Assembly: GCA_913057765.1 (NCBI GenBank)
Contig: CAJXPH010000114.1
Location: 1 to 8,493, forward strand
DNA length: 8,493 bases
Direction: 5' to 3'
Source: an uncultured Campylobacteraceae bacterium
Lineage (GTDB): Bacteria; Campylobacterota; Campylobacteria; Campylobacterales; Arcobacteraceae
In this document: positions 1 through 5,845 of the stretch, one piece after another
Layout of the letters: every line of letters begins with the position of its first letter
Position numbering within the stretch: the stretch's first letter is position 1
The notes under the pieces: generated by a model
What the model was told of the DNA's origin: nothing
Seen by the model: only the letters and a program-made list of their open reading frames with translations
Database searches by the model: none
Made by a program: the position numbers and the translations under genes

Positions 1-50
1 GATCTACACTATCCTCTTCGTCGGCAGCGTCAGATGTGTATAAGAGACAG
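1..50 (+). other. Nextera i5-side adapter (artificial sequence)
   Basis: This is library adapter, not genome. It reads as the end of the P5 oligo (1-9), an 8-base index TATCCTCT (10-17), the Nextera read-1 segment (18-31) and the 19-bp Tn5 mosaic end AGATGTGTATAAGAGACAG (32-50). Genomic DNA starts at 51. The ATG at 34 lies inside the mosaic end and creates a false start for the first gene. Confidence 0.99.
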
Positions 51-51
51 C

Positions 52-1956
52 AATAGATTTATTTTTAATAAAAACAGTTTGATTTCAACTTCTTCAGGTT
101 TTAATGATAAGTCCTGGAGTATTGCAGAAGTAATAGTTGATGCAAGATATGGTTATATTCAAAAAATTGAAAAAAGCGATTTATATGAATTTATACCTTC
201 CTCAACATTTGACTTGGCACAACCAATAAATATACGATATCAAGTTTATAAAAAAGATGAAATCAAAAATATAATTACTAAGTTCAATTTTTCAAATTTA
301 AATAAAAAACTTGAACAAAATGAGAATGATGACACTTGGTTTGATTCATTAAATGGTATTGATATTTCAGATAATATCTTTGAAATTAAAGTTGATAAAA
401 TTACTATTGCAACGGTTATTTATAAAAATGATACTTTAGTTGTTAAAAAAGAATTACAATCATTTGTTACAAAACTAATCTTTTTTACTATAATTATGTT
501 CTTACCTATACTATTTCTAATTGGTTTTTACCATAAATACATTTTTAAAAAATATGTTACAAGTCCTATTGTTTATTTAAATAAGTACCTTGATAGTATT
601 TTGGAAGATAGATTTAAAGTATTAGATAAAAGTAATTTTGAAGGAACAGAAGAAATAAAAGAACTTACCAAAAAAGTTTCTAAAATATCATCGAAAATTG
701 CATCCTTAAAAAATGAATTAAATGTAAATAAAGAATCTTTAGAATTAAAAGGTTCTACTGATGGATTAACAGGGTTACCTAATAAAGATATTTTTGATTT
801 TGATATAAAAAGTATGTTTGTATCTTTAGTAAAAGGTTATGTTTTTATTGTTAGAATTGATCAACTTGCACAATTAAGTAAAAATCATGATTCTGGATAT
901 ATAAATAGTTTTGTAGAAAGTTATGTGAATATTATCAAGAATATCATCTTTAAATATAGTAAAACTGATATGAAACTATATAGATTTTATGGTTCTCATT
1001 TTGCAATTATAGGTAAAAATCTTACTCTTGAAGACGCACAAAAGATGTGTGAACATATAATTGAAGAATTAAAAGATAGAATGCCTGATATATATGATAC
1101 TCCTGATGATTTAGTTCAAATTGGTGGTACTGCATTTGATTTATATGGTAGTTTAGAAACTATTGTTAATTCTGCAAATGATGCCTATGAAAGATCAAAA
1201 GCTAATGGTGTAAATTCATACTATATTATTGGGGAAGAAGATATTAAGAAAAATTATTCTTTATTAGATAATAGTGTTGTTGAAGTGATAAATAAAGAAG
1301 AATTTAATATCTCCTTTGTTTTAGATTCTTTCTCTTTTGATAATCCAGAACAACTAGTTATGACTGAAGTTGCTCCTTTATTATATGATCATGAAAATAA
1401 AAAACTTTCAGTTGGTTCTTTTGTTTCAGTTGCACAAAAACTTGAGATGACTGATGAGTTTGATAAGTTAGTTATACAAAAAGCAATTGATCATATTAAA
1501 GAAAACCAAACTACACATGAAGTTGCAATTAATTTATCTATTAGTTCGATTGAAAATAAATTATTTATGAAATGGTTAGATAATATTCTAAAAAATAATA
1601 GCGATATTTTAGATAAAATTGTTTTTAGTATAACTTCATATACTGCATACTTACATAAAGCAACTTTTATTGATTTTGTAAAAGATATACATGCAATTGG
1701 TGCAAAAGTACTTCTTAAACGTTATAAAACTGATGAATATCCATTGGATCAATTAGAAGAATTAGAGTTAGATTATATTAGAATGAATAAAGACTATACT
1801 ATAAACTTTACAAATGATATGGTTAAGAAACATAAAGTAAAAAATGTATTGATTTATGCAGAACTTAATAATATAAAAGTAATTACAGATAGTGTTAAGC
1901 TCGACTTAGACTACGATTTATTAGAAAGACTCGGTACTTATGCAACAAGTAGATAG
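52..1956 (+). CDS. LapD-like c-di-GMP effector, degenerate GGDEF-EAL membrane protein (5' partial)
   Basis: An inner-membrane receptor-type protein of the LapD/MoxY-N, HAMP, GGDEF, EAL architecture; 634 native residues are present. Residue numbers here count from the adapter ATG, and native sequence begins at residue 7. The first membrane helix and the start of the periplasmic domain are missing because the insert begins inside the gene. Visible in order: periplasmic domain (about 7-143, with a WFDSLNGI segment at 102-109), membrane helix (about 146-166), HAMP-like linker (170-235), GGDEF domain (about 240-400, STDGLTGLPN entry motif) and EAL domain (about 425-635). The cyclase signature is YGSHF (319-323) instead of GGDEF. 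In the EAL domain EVAPL (445-449) replaces EALLR, the metal-binding Asp pair is Lys562-Arg563, and the usual ITE glutamates are serines (532, 535); only Asn500 of NLS remains. Both enzymes should be dead, as in LapD, which binds c-di-GMP and restrains the LapG protease. That role is inferred by family; no lapG is visible. Confidence 0.85.
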   Translation, partial: NRFIFNKNSLISTSSGFNDKSWSIAEVIVDARYGYIQKIEKSDLYEFIPSSTFDLAQPINIRYQVYKKDEIKNIITKFNFSNLNKKLEQNENDDTWFDSLNGIDISDNIFEIKVDKITIATVIYKNDTLVVKKELQSFVTKLIFFTIIMFLPILFLIGFYHKYIFKKYVTSPIVYLNKYLDSILEDRFKVLDKSNFEGTEEIKELTKKVSKISSKIASLKNELNVNKESLELKGSTDGLTGLPNKDIFDFDIKSMFVSLVKGYVFIVRIDQLAQLSKNHDSGYINSFVESYVNIIKNIIFKYSKTDMKLYRFYGSHFAIIGKNLTLEDAQKMCEHIIEELKDRMPDIYDTPDDLVQIGGTAFDLYGSLETIVNSANDAYERSKANGVNSYYIIGEEDIKKNYSLLDNSVVEVINKEEFNISFVLDSFSFDNPEQLVMTEVAPLLYDHENKKLSVGSFVSVAQKLEMTDEFDKLVIQKAIDHIKENQTTHEVAINLSISSIENKLFMKWLDNILKNNSDILDKIVFSITSYTAYLHKATFIDFVKDIHAIGAKVLLKRYKTDEYPLDQLEELELDYIRMNKDYTINFTNDMVKKHKVKNVLIYAELNNIKVITDSVKLDLDYDLLERLGTYATSR

Positions 1957-1958
1957 GA
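1955..1958 (+). promoter_or_regulatory. Ribosome binding site for the lipoprotein gene
   Basis: AGGA lies 5 nt before the ATG at 1964 and overlaps the stop codon of the LapD-like gene. It favours that start over the in-frame ATG at 1940, which has no comparable site and would add eight residues in front of the signal peptide. Confidence 0.7.
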
Positions 1959-1963
1959 TAATT

Positions 1964-2788
1964 ATGTTTAAATATATATTTTTAGTTAGTATTTTATTAT
2001 TTTCTGGATGTGTATCAAATTTTGAAAATATTCAAAGGGATATGAAAGAAAAAGATAATTTTACTACAAAAGAGTATAGAAATATATCTAAAGATGCAAT
2101 TTTTGAAGCTACAAAACAAGTATTTATTTTAGCAGGTAAAAAAGAGTTTAGAATAGATTCCTATAGAAAAAGAATTTCTATTTCAAAAACAAAAATGAGT
2201 CATTATCCTTTTTTTGTAATAACTAGTGAAAATAGATGGATTTTATCTATAGAAGAGGAAAATAATTTAACAAAAGCCAAATTAGAGATTATTAAAATAA
2301 CTGATTATGAAGAGGATAAACCTGAGTATTTAAATAATGCAGAGCATGAGCTTTTATGGACTCGAATAGATTATATATTAGGCCTTAATGACAGTTGGAC
2401 TACTTGTTCTGAACATTATGCTTATTTGAACATTAATGACGGTTTATGTGATAGTATTGACTTACCCAGACCAACAGAACAAAAAAATGCTAAAATGATT
2501 AAAGATATATTAATTGTTGATAGGAAAAAAAGTAAATCAATTCTTGAAATTGAGGATGACGTTCTAAAAGATGATATATCTTTTTCAATTGAAGATTCAA
2601 ATACTGATATATTAAATAAAGAAGACAAAATAGATATTGATGAATCTAATGAAGATAAAACTTTATCTGATTCTTTAGATAAAGAGATAGATGAATTAAA
2701 CAAGAAAGTTAATATTAATATTGATGAAACTTTAAACAAAATAGAAGAAAATATAGAAGATGAACCAATTTTGGAACAAAATAAATAG
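1964..2788 (+). CDS. Unrecognised lipoprotein with long acidic C-terminal tail
   Basis: A 274-residue predicted lipoprotein; I do not recognise the family. The first 16 residues form a lipoprotein signal peptide, MFKYIFLVSILLFSGC, with lipobox LFSGC and Cys16 as the lipidation site. Residues about 38-145 look like a compact alpha/beta domain (a helix near 43-57, then strands around 62-74, 82-87, 90-98 and 104-112). Cys148 and Cys162 could form a small disulfide loop in the periplasm. From about 190 to 274 the chain is low-complexity and rich in Asp, Glu, Lys, Asn and Ile, probably disordered or coiled. The start at 1964 is chosen because it follows an AGGA site and puts the signal peptide at the N-terminus. 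The gene sits 7 nt after the LapD-like gene and 9 nt before the Sel1 gene, so it is very probably co-transcribed and may act in the same surface or c-di-GMP output pathway. That link is inference from position only. Confidence 0.8.
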   Translation: MFKYIFLVSILLFSGCVSNFENIQRDMKEKDNFTTKEYRNISKDAIFEATKQVFILAGKKEFRIDSYRKRISISKTKMSHYPFFVITSENRWILSIEEENNLTKAKLEIIKITDYEEDKPEYLNNAEHELLWTRIDYILGLNDSWTTCSEHYAYLNINDGLCDSIDLPRPTEQKNAKMIKDILIVDRKKSKSILEIEDDVLKDDISFSIEDSNTDILNKEDKIDIDESNEDKTLSDSLDKEIDELNKKVNINIDETLNKIEENIEDEPILEQNK

Positions 2789-2797
2789 GAGATTAGA

Positions 2798-3733
2798 ATG
2801 CTAAGAAATATTTTCTTTATTCTTTTTATTTCTATATCCTCATATGCATTCACTTTTAATGATGCTATAAAAAACTTAAATGCAAAAAAATATGAAAAAG
2901 CTTTAGAACAGTTTACTCTTCTATCTTTAAATGATGATACTAATGCACAGTATAATTTAGGACTCATGAATTATAAAGGACTAGGTACTCCTGTGAACAA
3001 AGAATTGGCATTCTTTTGGTACGAAGAAGCTGCAAATAATAATAATATGCTTGCTCAAAATAATTTAGCACATATGTACTATATAGGTGACTTTGTAAAA
3101 AAAGATTTGATAAAAGCAAAAGTTTGGTATGAAAAAGCTGCATTACAAGGTTATCCTTTAGCTCAATTAAACCTTGGTATGATATATGAAAAAAATGTCA
3201 AAAAAGAGAGTTTAGAGAAAGCATATTATTGGTATTCAAAGTCTGCTTCACAAGGTGTAATCATTGCCCAAAATAATCTAGCTTCTATGTATTACTTTGG
3301 AAAAGGTGTAAAAAAAAATTTATCAAAAGCTTTATATTGGTATAAAATTTCAGCAAATAGTAATAATCATGTAGCTCAATATAATTTATCAGTTATGTAT
3401 TTAGTAGGTGATGGAATAGAAATTGATTATGAAAAAGCAATTTTTTGGTTAACAAAATCATCTGATTTGGGTAATAAAGAAGCACAACTTAAACTTGCAG
3501 ATATATATCGTGAAGGTAATATTGCTAGTGTTGACTATAAAAAATCTTTTGATTTATATATGAAAGCAGCAACTAATGACAGCTCAAAAGCAATGTATTA
3601 TGTAGGTTTTTTCTATTTTAATGGATACGGAATTGGAAGAAATGAAGCAAAAGCAAAAGAGTGGATGAAAAGAGCAGAGGCCAAAGGACATAACAGAGCT
3701 AGCAACTTCCTAAAAATTAACAATCTTAAGTAG
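2798..3733 (+). CDS. Secreted Sel1-repeat (TPR-like) protein
   Basis: A 311-residue protein with a Sec signal peptide (1-17, probable cleavage after Ser-Tyr-Ala) followed by about seven tandem Sel1-like repeats of some 36 residues between 49 and 299. Recurring features are an A-Q-x-N-L start, a G-x-G turn and an A-x-x-W-Y-x-x-A/S-A helix. The repeats form a helical solenoid that usually binds other proteins, so an adaptor or assembly role in the periplasm is likely; no catalytic site is seen. The third repeat lacks the G-x-G turn (it reads EKNVKKES) and the sixth is diverged. An AGGAGA ribosome site (2787-2792) lies 5 nt before the ATG and overlaps the stop of the lipoprotein gene, so the two are probably translated from one mRNA. 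There is no strong terminator after the stop, only a run of T residues. Confidence 0.9.
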   Translation: MLRNIFFILFISISSYAFTFNDAIKNLNAKKYEKALEQFTLLSLNDDTNAQYNLGLMNYKGLGTPVNKELAFFWYEEAANNNNMLAQNNLAHMYYIGDFVKKDLIKAKVWYEKAALQGYPLAQLNLGMIYEKNVKKESLEKAYYWYSKSASQGVIIAQNNLASMYYFGKGVKKNLSKALYWYKISANSNNHVAQYNLSVMYLVGDGIEIDYEKAIFWLTKSSDLGNKEAQLKLADIYREGNIASVDYKKSFDLYMKAATNDSSKAMYYVGFFYFNGYGIGRNEAKAKEWMKRAEAKGHNRASNFLKINNLK

Positions 3734-3765
3734 TTTTTTTAAGAAATAATGAATCATTTTTTGTA

Positions 3766-3771
3766 TATAAT
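3766..3771 (+). promoter_or_regulatory. Probable -10 box for tRNA-Glu
   Basis: TATAAT lies 14 nt before the tRNA 5' end, placing a start site near 3778-3780. No clear -35 hexamer is visible; this is common in Campylobacterota, where vegetative promoters depend mainly on the -10 box and AT-rich upstream DNA. Confidence 0.55.
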
Positions 3772-3785
3772 TCTTTTCTAAAATT

Positions 3786-3861
3786 GACCCCGTCGTCTAG
3801 CGGCCAAGGACATCAGGATTTCCTCCTGAGGACGTAAGTTCAAATCTTACTGGGGTCGCCA
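3786..3861 (+). tRNA. tRNA-Glu (UUC anticodon)
   Basis: A 76-nt tRNA with the CCA encoded (3859-3861). The acceptor stem 3786-3792 pairs with 3851-3857 (last pair G-U) and the discriminator is G. The D-stem is GTC/GAC. The anticodon stem TCAGG/CCTGA encloses the loop ATTTCCT with anticodon TTC at 3820-3822. The variable loop has 4 nt, and the T-arm GTAAG/CTTAC encloses TTCAAAT. Discriminator, D-arm and 4-nt variable loop all fit tRNA-Glu. One oddity is C at position 37 (3823), where bacterial tRNA-Glu normally has A. The gene sits between the Sel1 gene and a candidate small RNA. Confidence 0.95.
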
Positions 3862-3972
3862 ATTTACAACTACAATATAATCGTTACTTTAAACTTTGCA
3901 ATAAACGAAATGCATTTTCCATTTAAATTTCATATTTTTTTTACCCGACACCAAACACACACTATTTATCTT

Positions 3973-3978
3973 TATAAT
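3973..3978 (+). promoter_or_regulatory. Probable -10 box of the candidate small RNA
   Basis: A perfect TATAAT preceded by T-rich DNA and placed so that transcription would begin near 3985, about 4 nt before the first hairpin. No good -35 hexamer is at the usual spacing. Confidence 0.5.
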
Positions 3979-3988
3979 ACATTCATAC

Positions 3989-4043
3989 ATAGATTGACTG
4001 CGAATCAATTTATATCAAAATGATTATTGCGAGTTATCATTTT
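3989..4043 (+). repeat. Two tandem hairpins with the same TGCGA loop motif
   Basis: Two adjacent inverted repeats separated by 3 nt. Hairpin 1 has a 7-nt loop CTGCGAA (3998-4004) and hairpin 2 an 11-nt loop TATTGCGAGTT (4025-4035). The stems differ in sequence but both loops carry TGCGA (3999-4003 and 4028-4032), and each copy has GATT a few bases upstream. They could be RNA loops for a protein or target RNA, or tandem DNA operator sites. Confidence 0.6.
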
Positions 4044-4065
4044 ACTCCTAAATAAAGATAAAACT

Positions 4066-4094
4066 GGAATATCTTTTTTGATGTTCCTTTTTTT
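4066..4094 (+). terminator. Rho-independent terminator
   Basis: An 8-bp stem (4066-4073 GGAATATC with 4080-4087 GATGTTCC, one T-G pair), a six-T loop and then seven T residues (4088-4094). It faces forward, after the candidate small RNA and ahead of the kinase promoter. It would also stop read-through from the tRNA and upstream operon. Confidence 0.85.
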
Positions 4095-4192
4095 ATGAGT
4101 TTTTTTAACATGTTGGAGAGTTATACTTATTCATGAAAACTATTTTTTAATATTAATTTACCTGATAAACTTTAAAATAATTTTTTATTCGT

Positions 4193-4198
4193 TATAAT
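4193..4198 (+). promoter_or_regulatory. Probable -10 box of the histidine kinase gene
   Basis: TATAAT in AT-rich DNA downstream of the terminator, 25 nt before the kinase ATG, giving a start site near 4205 and a leader of under 20 nt. The ribosome site AAAAGG (4210-4215) lies 7 nt before the ATG. Confidence 0.5.
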
Positions 4199-4222
4199 AA
4201 TCAAGGTTTAAAAGGTATTATT

Positions 4223-5833
4223 ATGAATAAAAAGAATGATATTACAAATATAGATCACTTAATTGAGTTAATGACAGATTTGGTTTTTTTTAAAAATACA
4301 AAAGGACAATATCTGACGTTTAACCAAGCTTTTTTAGATTTTATTAAAAAAAGTAGAGATGAAGTATTAAATAAAACTGACTATGAATTATTTACAAAAG
4401 AAAATGCCGAAGCTTTTACTTCTATTGACAACTCTATTTTTGAAAAAAATGAAGGTAATATTTTTGAAGAAATTTTTGTTTTAGATAATAATGAAAAAGC
4501 ATATTTCAAAACTAGCAAACAAATTGTGTACGATAAAGATGAAAATCAAATAGCTCTTTTTTGTATTGCAAAAAATATTACAAAAAGAAAACAGTATGAA
4601 ATAATTTATGAAGACAATCAATTATTATTAGAATATATTGCAAAAGAAGACAATCTTCAAAATACTCTAGAGAAGATTGTCTCTTTATCTGAAAAGAGGA
4701 ATTTTAATAGTAAATGTAGTATTTTACTTTTGTCAGAAGATGGACAACACTTATTGTCAGGATCAGCACCAAGCCTCCCTGATTTTTATAATGATGCAAT
4801 AAATGGTATTGAAATTGGTGAGAATATTGGTTCTTGTGGCTCTGCAGCTTTTAAAACTGAAACAGTTATTGTTGAAAATATTGATGAACACCCCAATTGG
4901 CAACCATATTTAGAATTAACTAAAAAAGCAAACTTACATGCTTGTTGGTCTGAACCTATTCTTTCATCAAGTAATATAGTACTTGGTACTTTTGCTATAT
5001 ATTATGATAAAGCAACTAAACCTACCCCTTTTGAGTTAAAAATAATTAGTACTTATGCACATATAGCTTCTGTTGCAATTGAAAAAGATTTAAATTATAA
5101 ATTACAACAAGAAAAAGATATTCTATTATTGAATCAATCAAAAATAGCTTCAATGGAAGAGTTATTAAGTAATATCGCTCATCAATGGAGACAGCCGTTA
5201 AGTATCATTTCTACTGCAGCTTCTGGTGTTAGAATGCATAAAGAATTAAATATTTTAGAAGATGAAGTATTTGACAGTTCCCTTGATAGCATTTTAGATT
5301 CTACAAAATATTTATCAATGACTTTAGATACATTTAGAGATTATTTTAAAACAAAAGGTAATAAAGAAGAATTCTATATTAAAGATTGTTTAGAAAAAGC
5401 TAAGAATACTTTACAATTGTCATTTACGGAAAAAGATATTTATCTTATTGAAGATATCTCTGATATTCAATTAAATCAAATAGAAAATATAATGATTCAA
5501 GTATTTATTAATATTCTTAAAAATTCTTACGATGCCTTCTCTAGTAATGTTAATAATTTTATATTTATAAAAATTAAAGAGATAGATAATGAAATAATAA
5601 TCACTGTAAAAGATACTGCTGGAGGAATTGATGATGGTATTATTGATAGAGTGTTTGAACCATATTTTACTACAAAACACAAATCACAAGGAACAGGGAT
5701 TGGTCTTTATATGTGTAAAGAAATCATTGAAAAACAAATGAGTGGACGAATGTCGGTTAAAAATCAAACTTTTTCATATCATAATAAAAATTATCAGGGC
5801 GCAAAATTTACTATTAAGCTTCCCTTGTCTTAA
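4223..5833 (+). CDS. Cytosolic PAS-GAF sensor histidine kinase
   Basis: A 536-residue kinase with no signal peptide or membrane helix, so it should sense an intracellular signal. Domains in order: PAS (about 10-122, ending in the typical NITKRKQ linker), GAF (about 131-288, with GSCGSAAF at 203-210 and ACWSEPI at 240-246), dimerisation/phosphoacceptor domain with H-box NIAHQWRQPL (phosphorylated His320), and an ATPase domain. The ATPase shows the N-box NILKNSYDAF (Asn434), the G1 motif DTAGGI (464-469), an F-box FEPYFTT (478-484) and the G2 motif GTGIGL (490-495). All catalytic boxes are intact. No haem- or flavin-binding residues can be assigned by eye, so the ligand is unknown. No response regulator gene is adjacent; it appears to be an orphan, single-gene unit with its own promoter after a terminator. 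Its 3' end faces the diguanylate cyclase gene with only 12 nt between them. Confidence 0.92.
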   Translation: MNKKNDITNIDHLIELMTDLVFFKNTKGQYLTFNQAFLDFIKKSRDEVLNKTDYELFTKENAEAFTSIDNSIFEKNEGNIFEEIFVLDNNEKAYFKTSKQIVYDKDENQIALFCIAKNITKRKQYEIIYEDNQLLLEYIAKEDNLQNTLEKIVSLSEKRNFNSKCSILLLSEDGQHLLSGSAPSLPDFYNDAINGIEIGENIGSCGSAAFKTETVIVENIDEHPNWQPYLELTKKANLHACWSEPILSSSNIVLGTFAIYYDKATKPTPFELKIISTYAHIASVAIEKDLNYKLQQEKDILLLNQSKIASMEELLSNIAHQWRQPLSIISTAASGVRMHKELNILEDEVFDSSLDSILDSTKYLSMTLDTFRDYFKTKGNKEEFYIKDCLEKAKNTLQLSFTEKDIYLIEDISDIQLNQIENIMIQVFINILKNSYDAFSSNVNNFIFIKIKEIDNEIIITVKDTAGGIDDGIIDRVFEPYFTTKHKSQGTGIGLYMCKEIIEKQMSGRMSVKNQTFSYHNKNYQGAKFTIKLPLS

Positions 5834-5845
5834 AAGCAATTTATG

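Larger units (their letters stand above)
3985..4094 (+). ncRNA. Candidate small RNA of about 110 nt
   Basis: I infer an independent non-coding transcript from the order of signals. A TATAAT box (3973-3978) is followed by hairpin 1 (9-bp stem 3989-3997/4005-4013, one G-U pair), hairpin 2 (8-bp perfect stem 4017-4024/4036-4043), an unpaired stretch containing ACTCCTA (4044-4050), and an intrinsic terminator (4066-4094). The unpaired ACTCCTA could pair with a TAGGAG-type ribosome site, as in many sRNAs that block translation. The 5' end is estimated, and no known sRNA family is recognised. It could instead be trailing sequence of the tRNA transcript. Confidence 0.5.
3862..4222. other. Intergenic region between tRNA-Glu and the histidine kinase gene
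   Basis: These 361 bp hold no convincing protein gene; the only short frames are 11 codons (ATG at 4020) and 5 codons (ATG at 4133). The stretch contains an extra TATAAT at 3876-3881 and an 8-T run at 3935-3942 after a weak GAAAT/ATTTC pairing (3907-3931), possibly where tRNA transcription ends. A small-RNA-like unit follows at about 3973-4094, and the kinase promoter is at 4193-4198. An 8-bp palindrome AACATGTT lies at 4107-4114. Confidence 0.7.

Noticed and set aside
1940..1963. Upstream ATG start for the lipoprotein gene
   Set aside because: It would overlap the previous gene by 17 nt, lacks a good ribosome site and would place eight polar residues before the signal peptide.
2422..2967. 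A 181-codon reverse-strand open frame
   Set aside because: It is a serine-rich shadow of the lipoprotein and Sel1 genes. It has no ribosome site and crosses the boundary of two well-supported genes.
3734..3765. Terminator after the Sel1 gene
   Set aside because: A T-run is present, but the only pairings are short AT stems or have loops too small, so it is not supported.
4020..4055. 11-codon frame (ATG at 4020) inside the candidate small RNA
   Set aside because: There is no ribosome site, it lies within hairpin 2 and has no recognisable peptide.
4133..4150. Five-codon frame after a GGAGAG motif, possible leader peptide
   Set aside because: It is upstream of the predicted kinase start site and the spacing of 12 nt is poor. 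No attenuation structure follows.
5471..5680. Reverse-strand frame inside the kinase gene
   Set aside because: Low-complexity shadow of the ATPase domain with no independent signals.
5834..5845. Possible bidirectional terminator between the convergent kinase and cyclase genes
   Set aside because: The 12-bp gap and adjoining coding ends show no stable stem or T-run.
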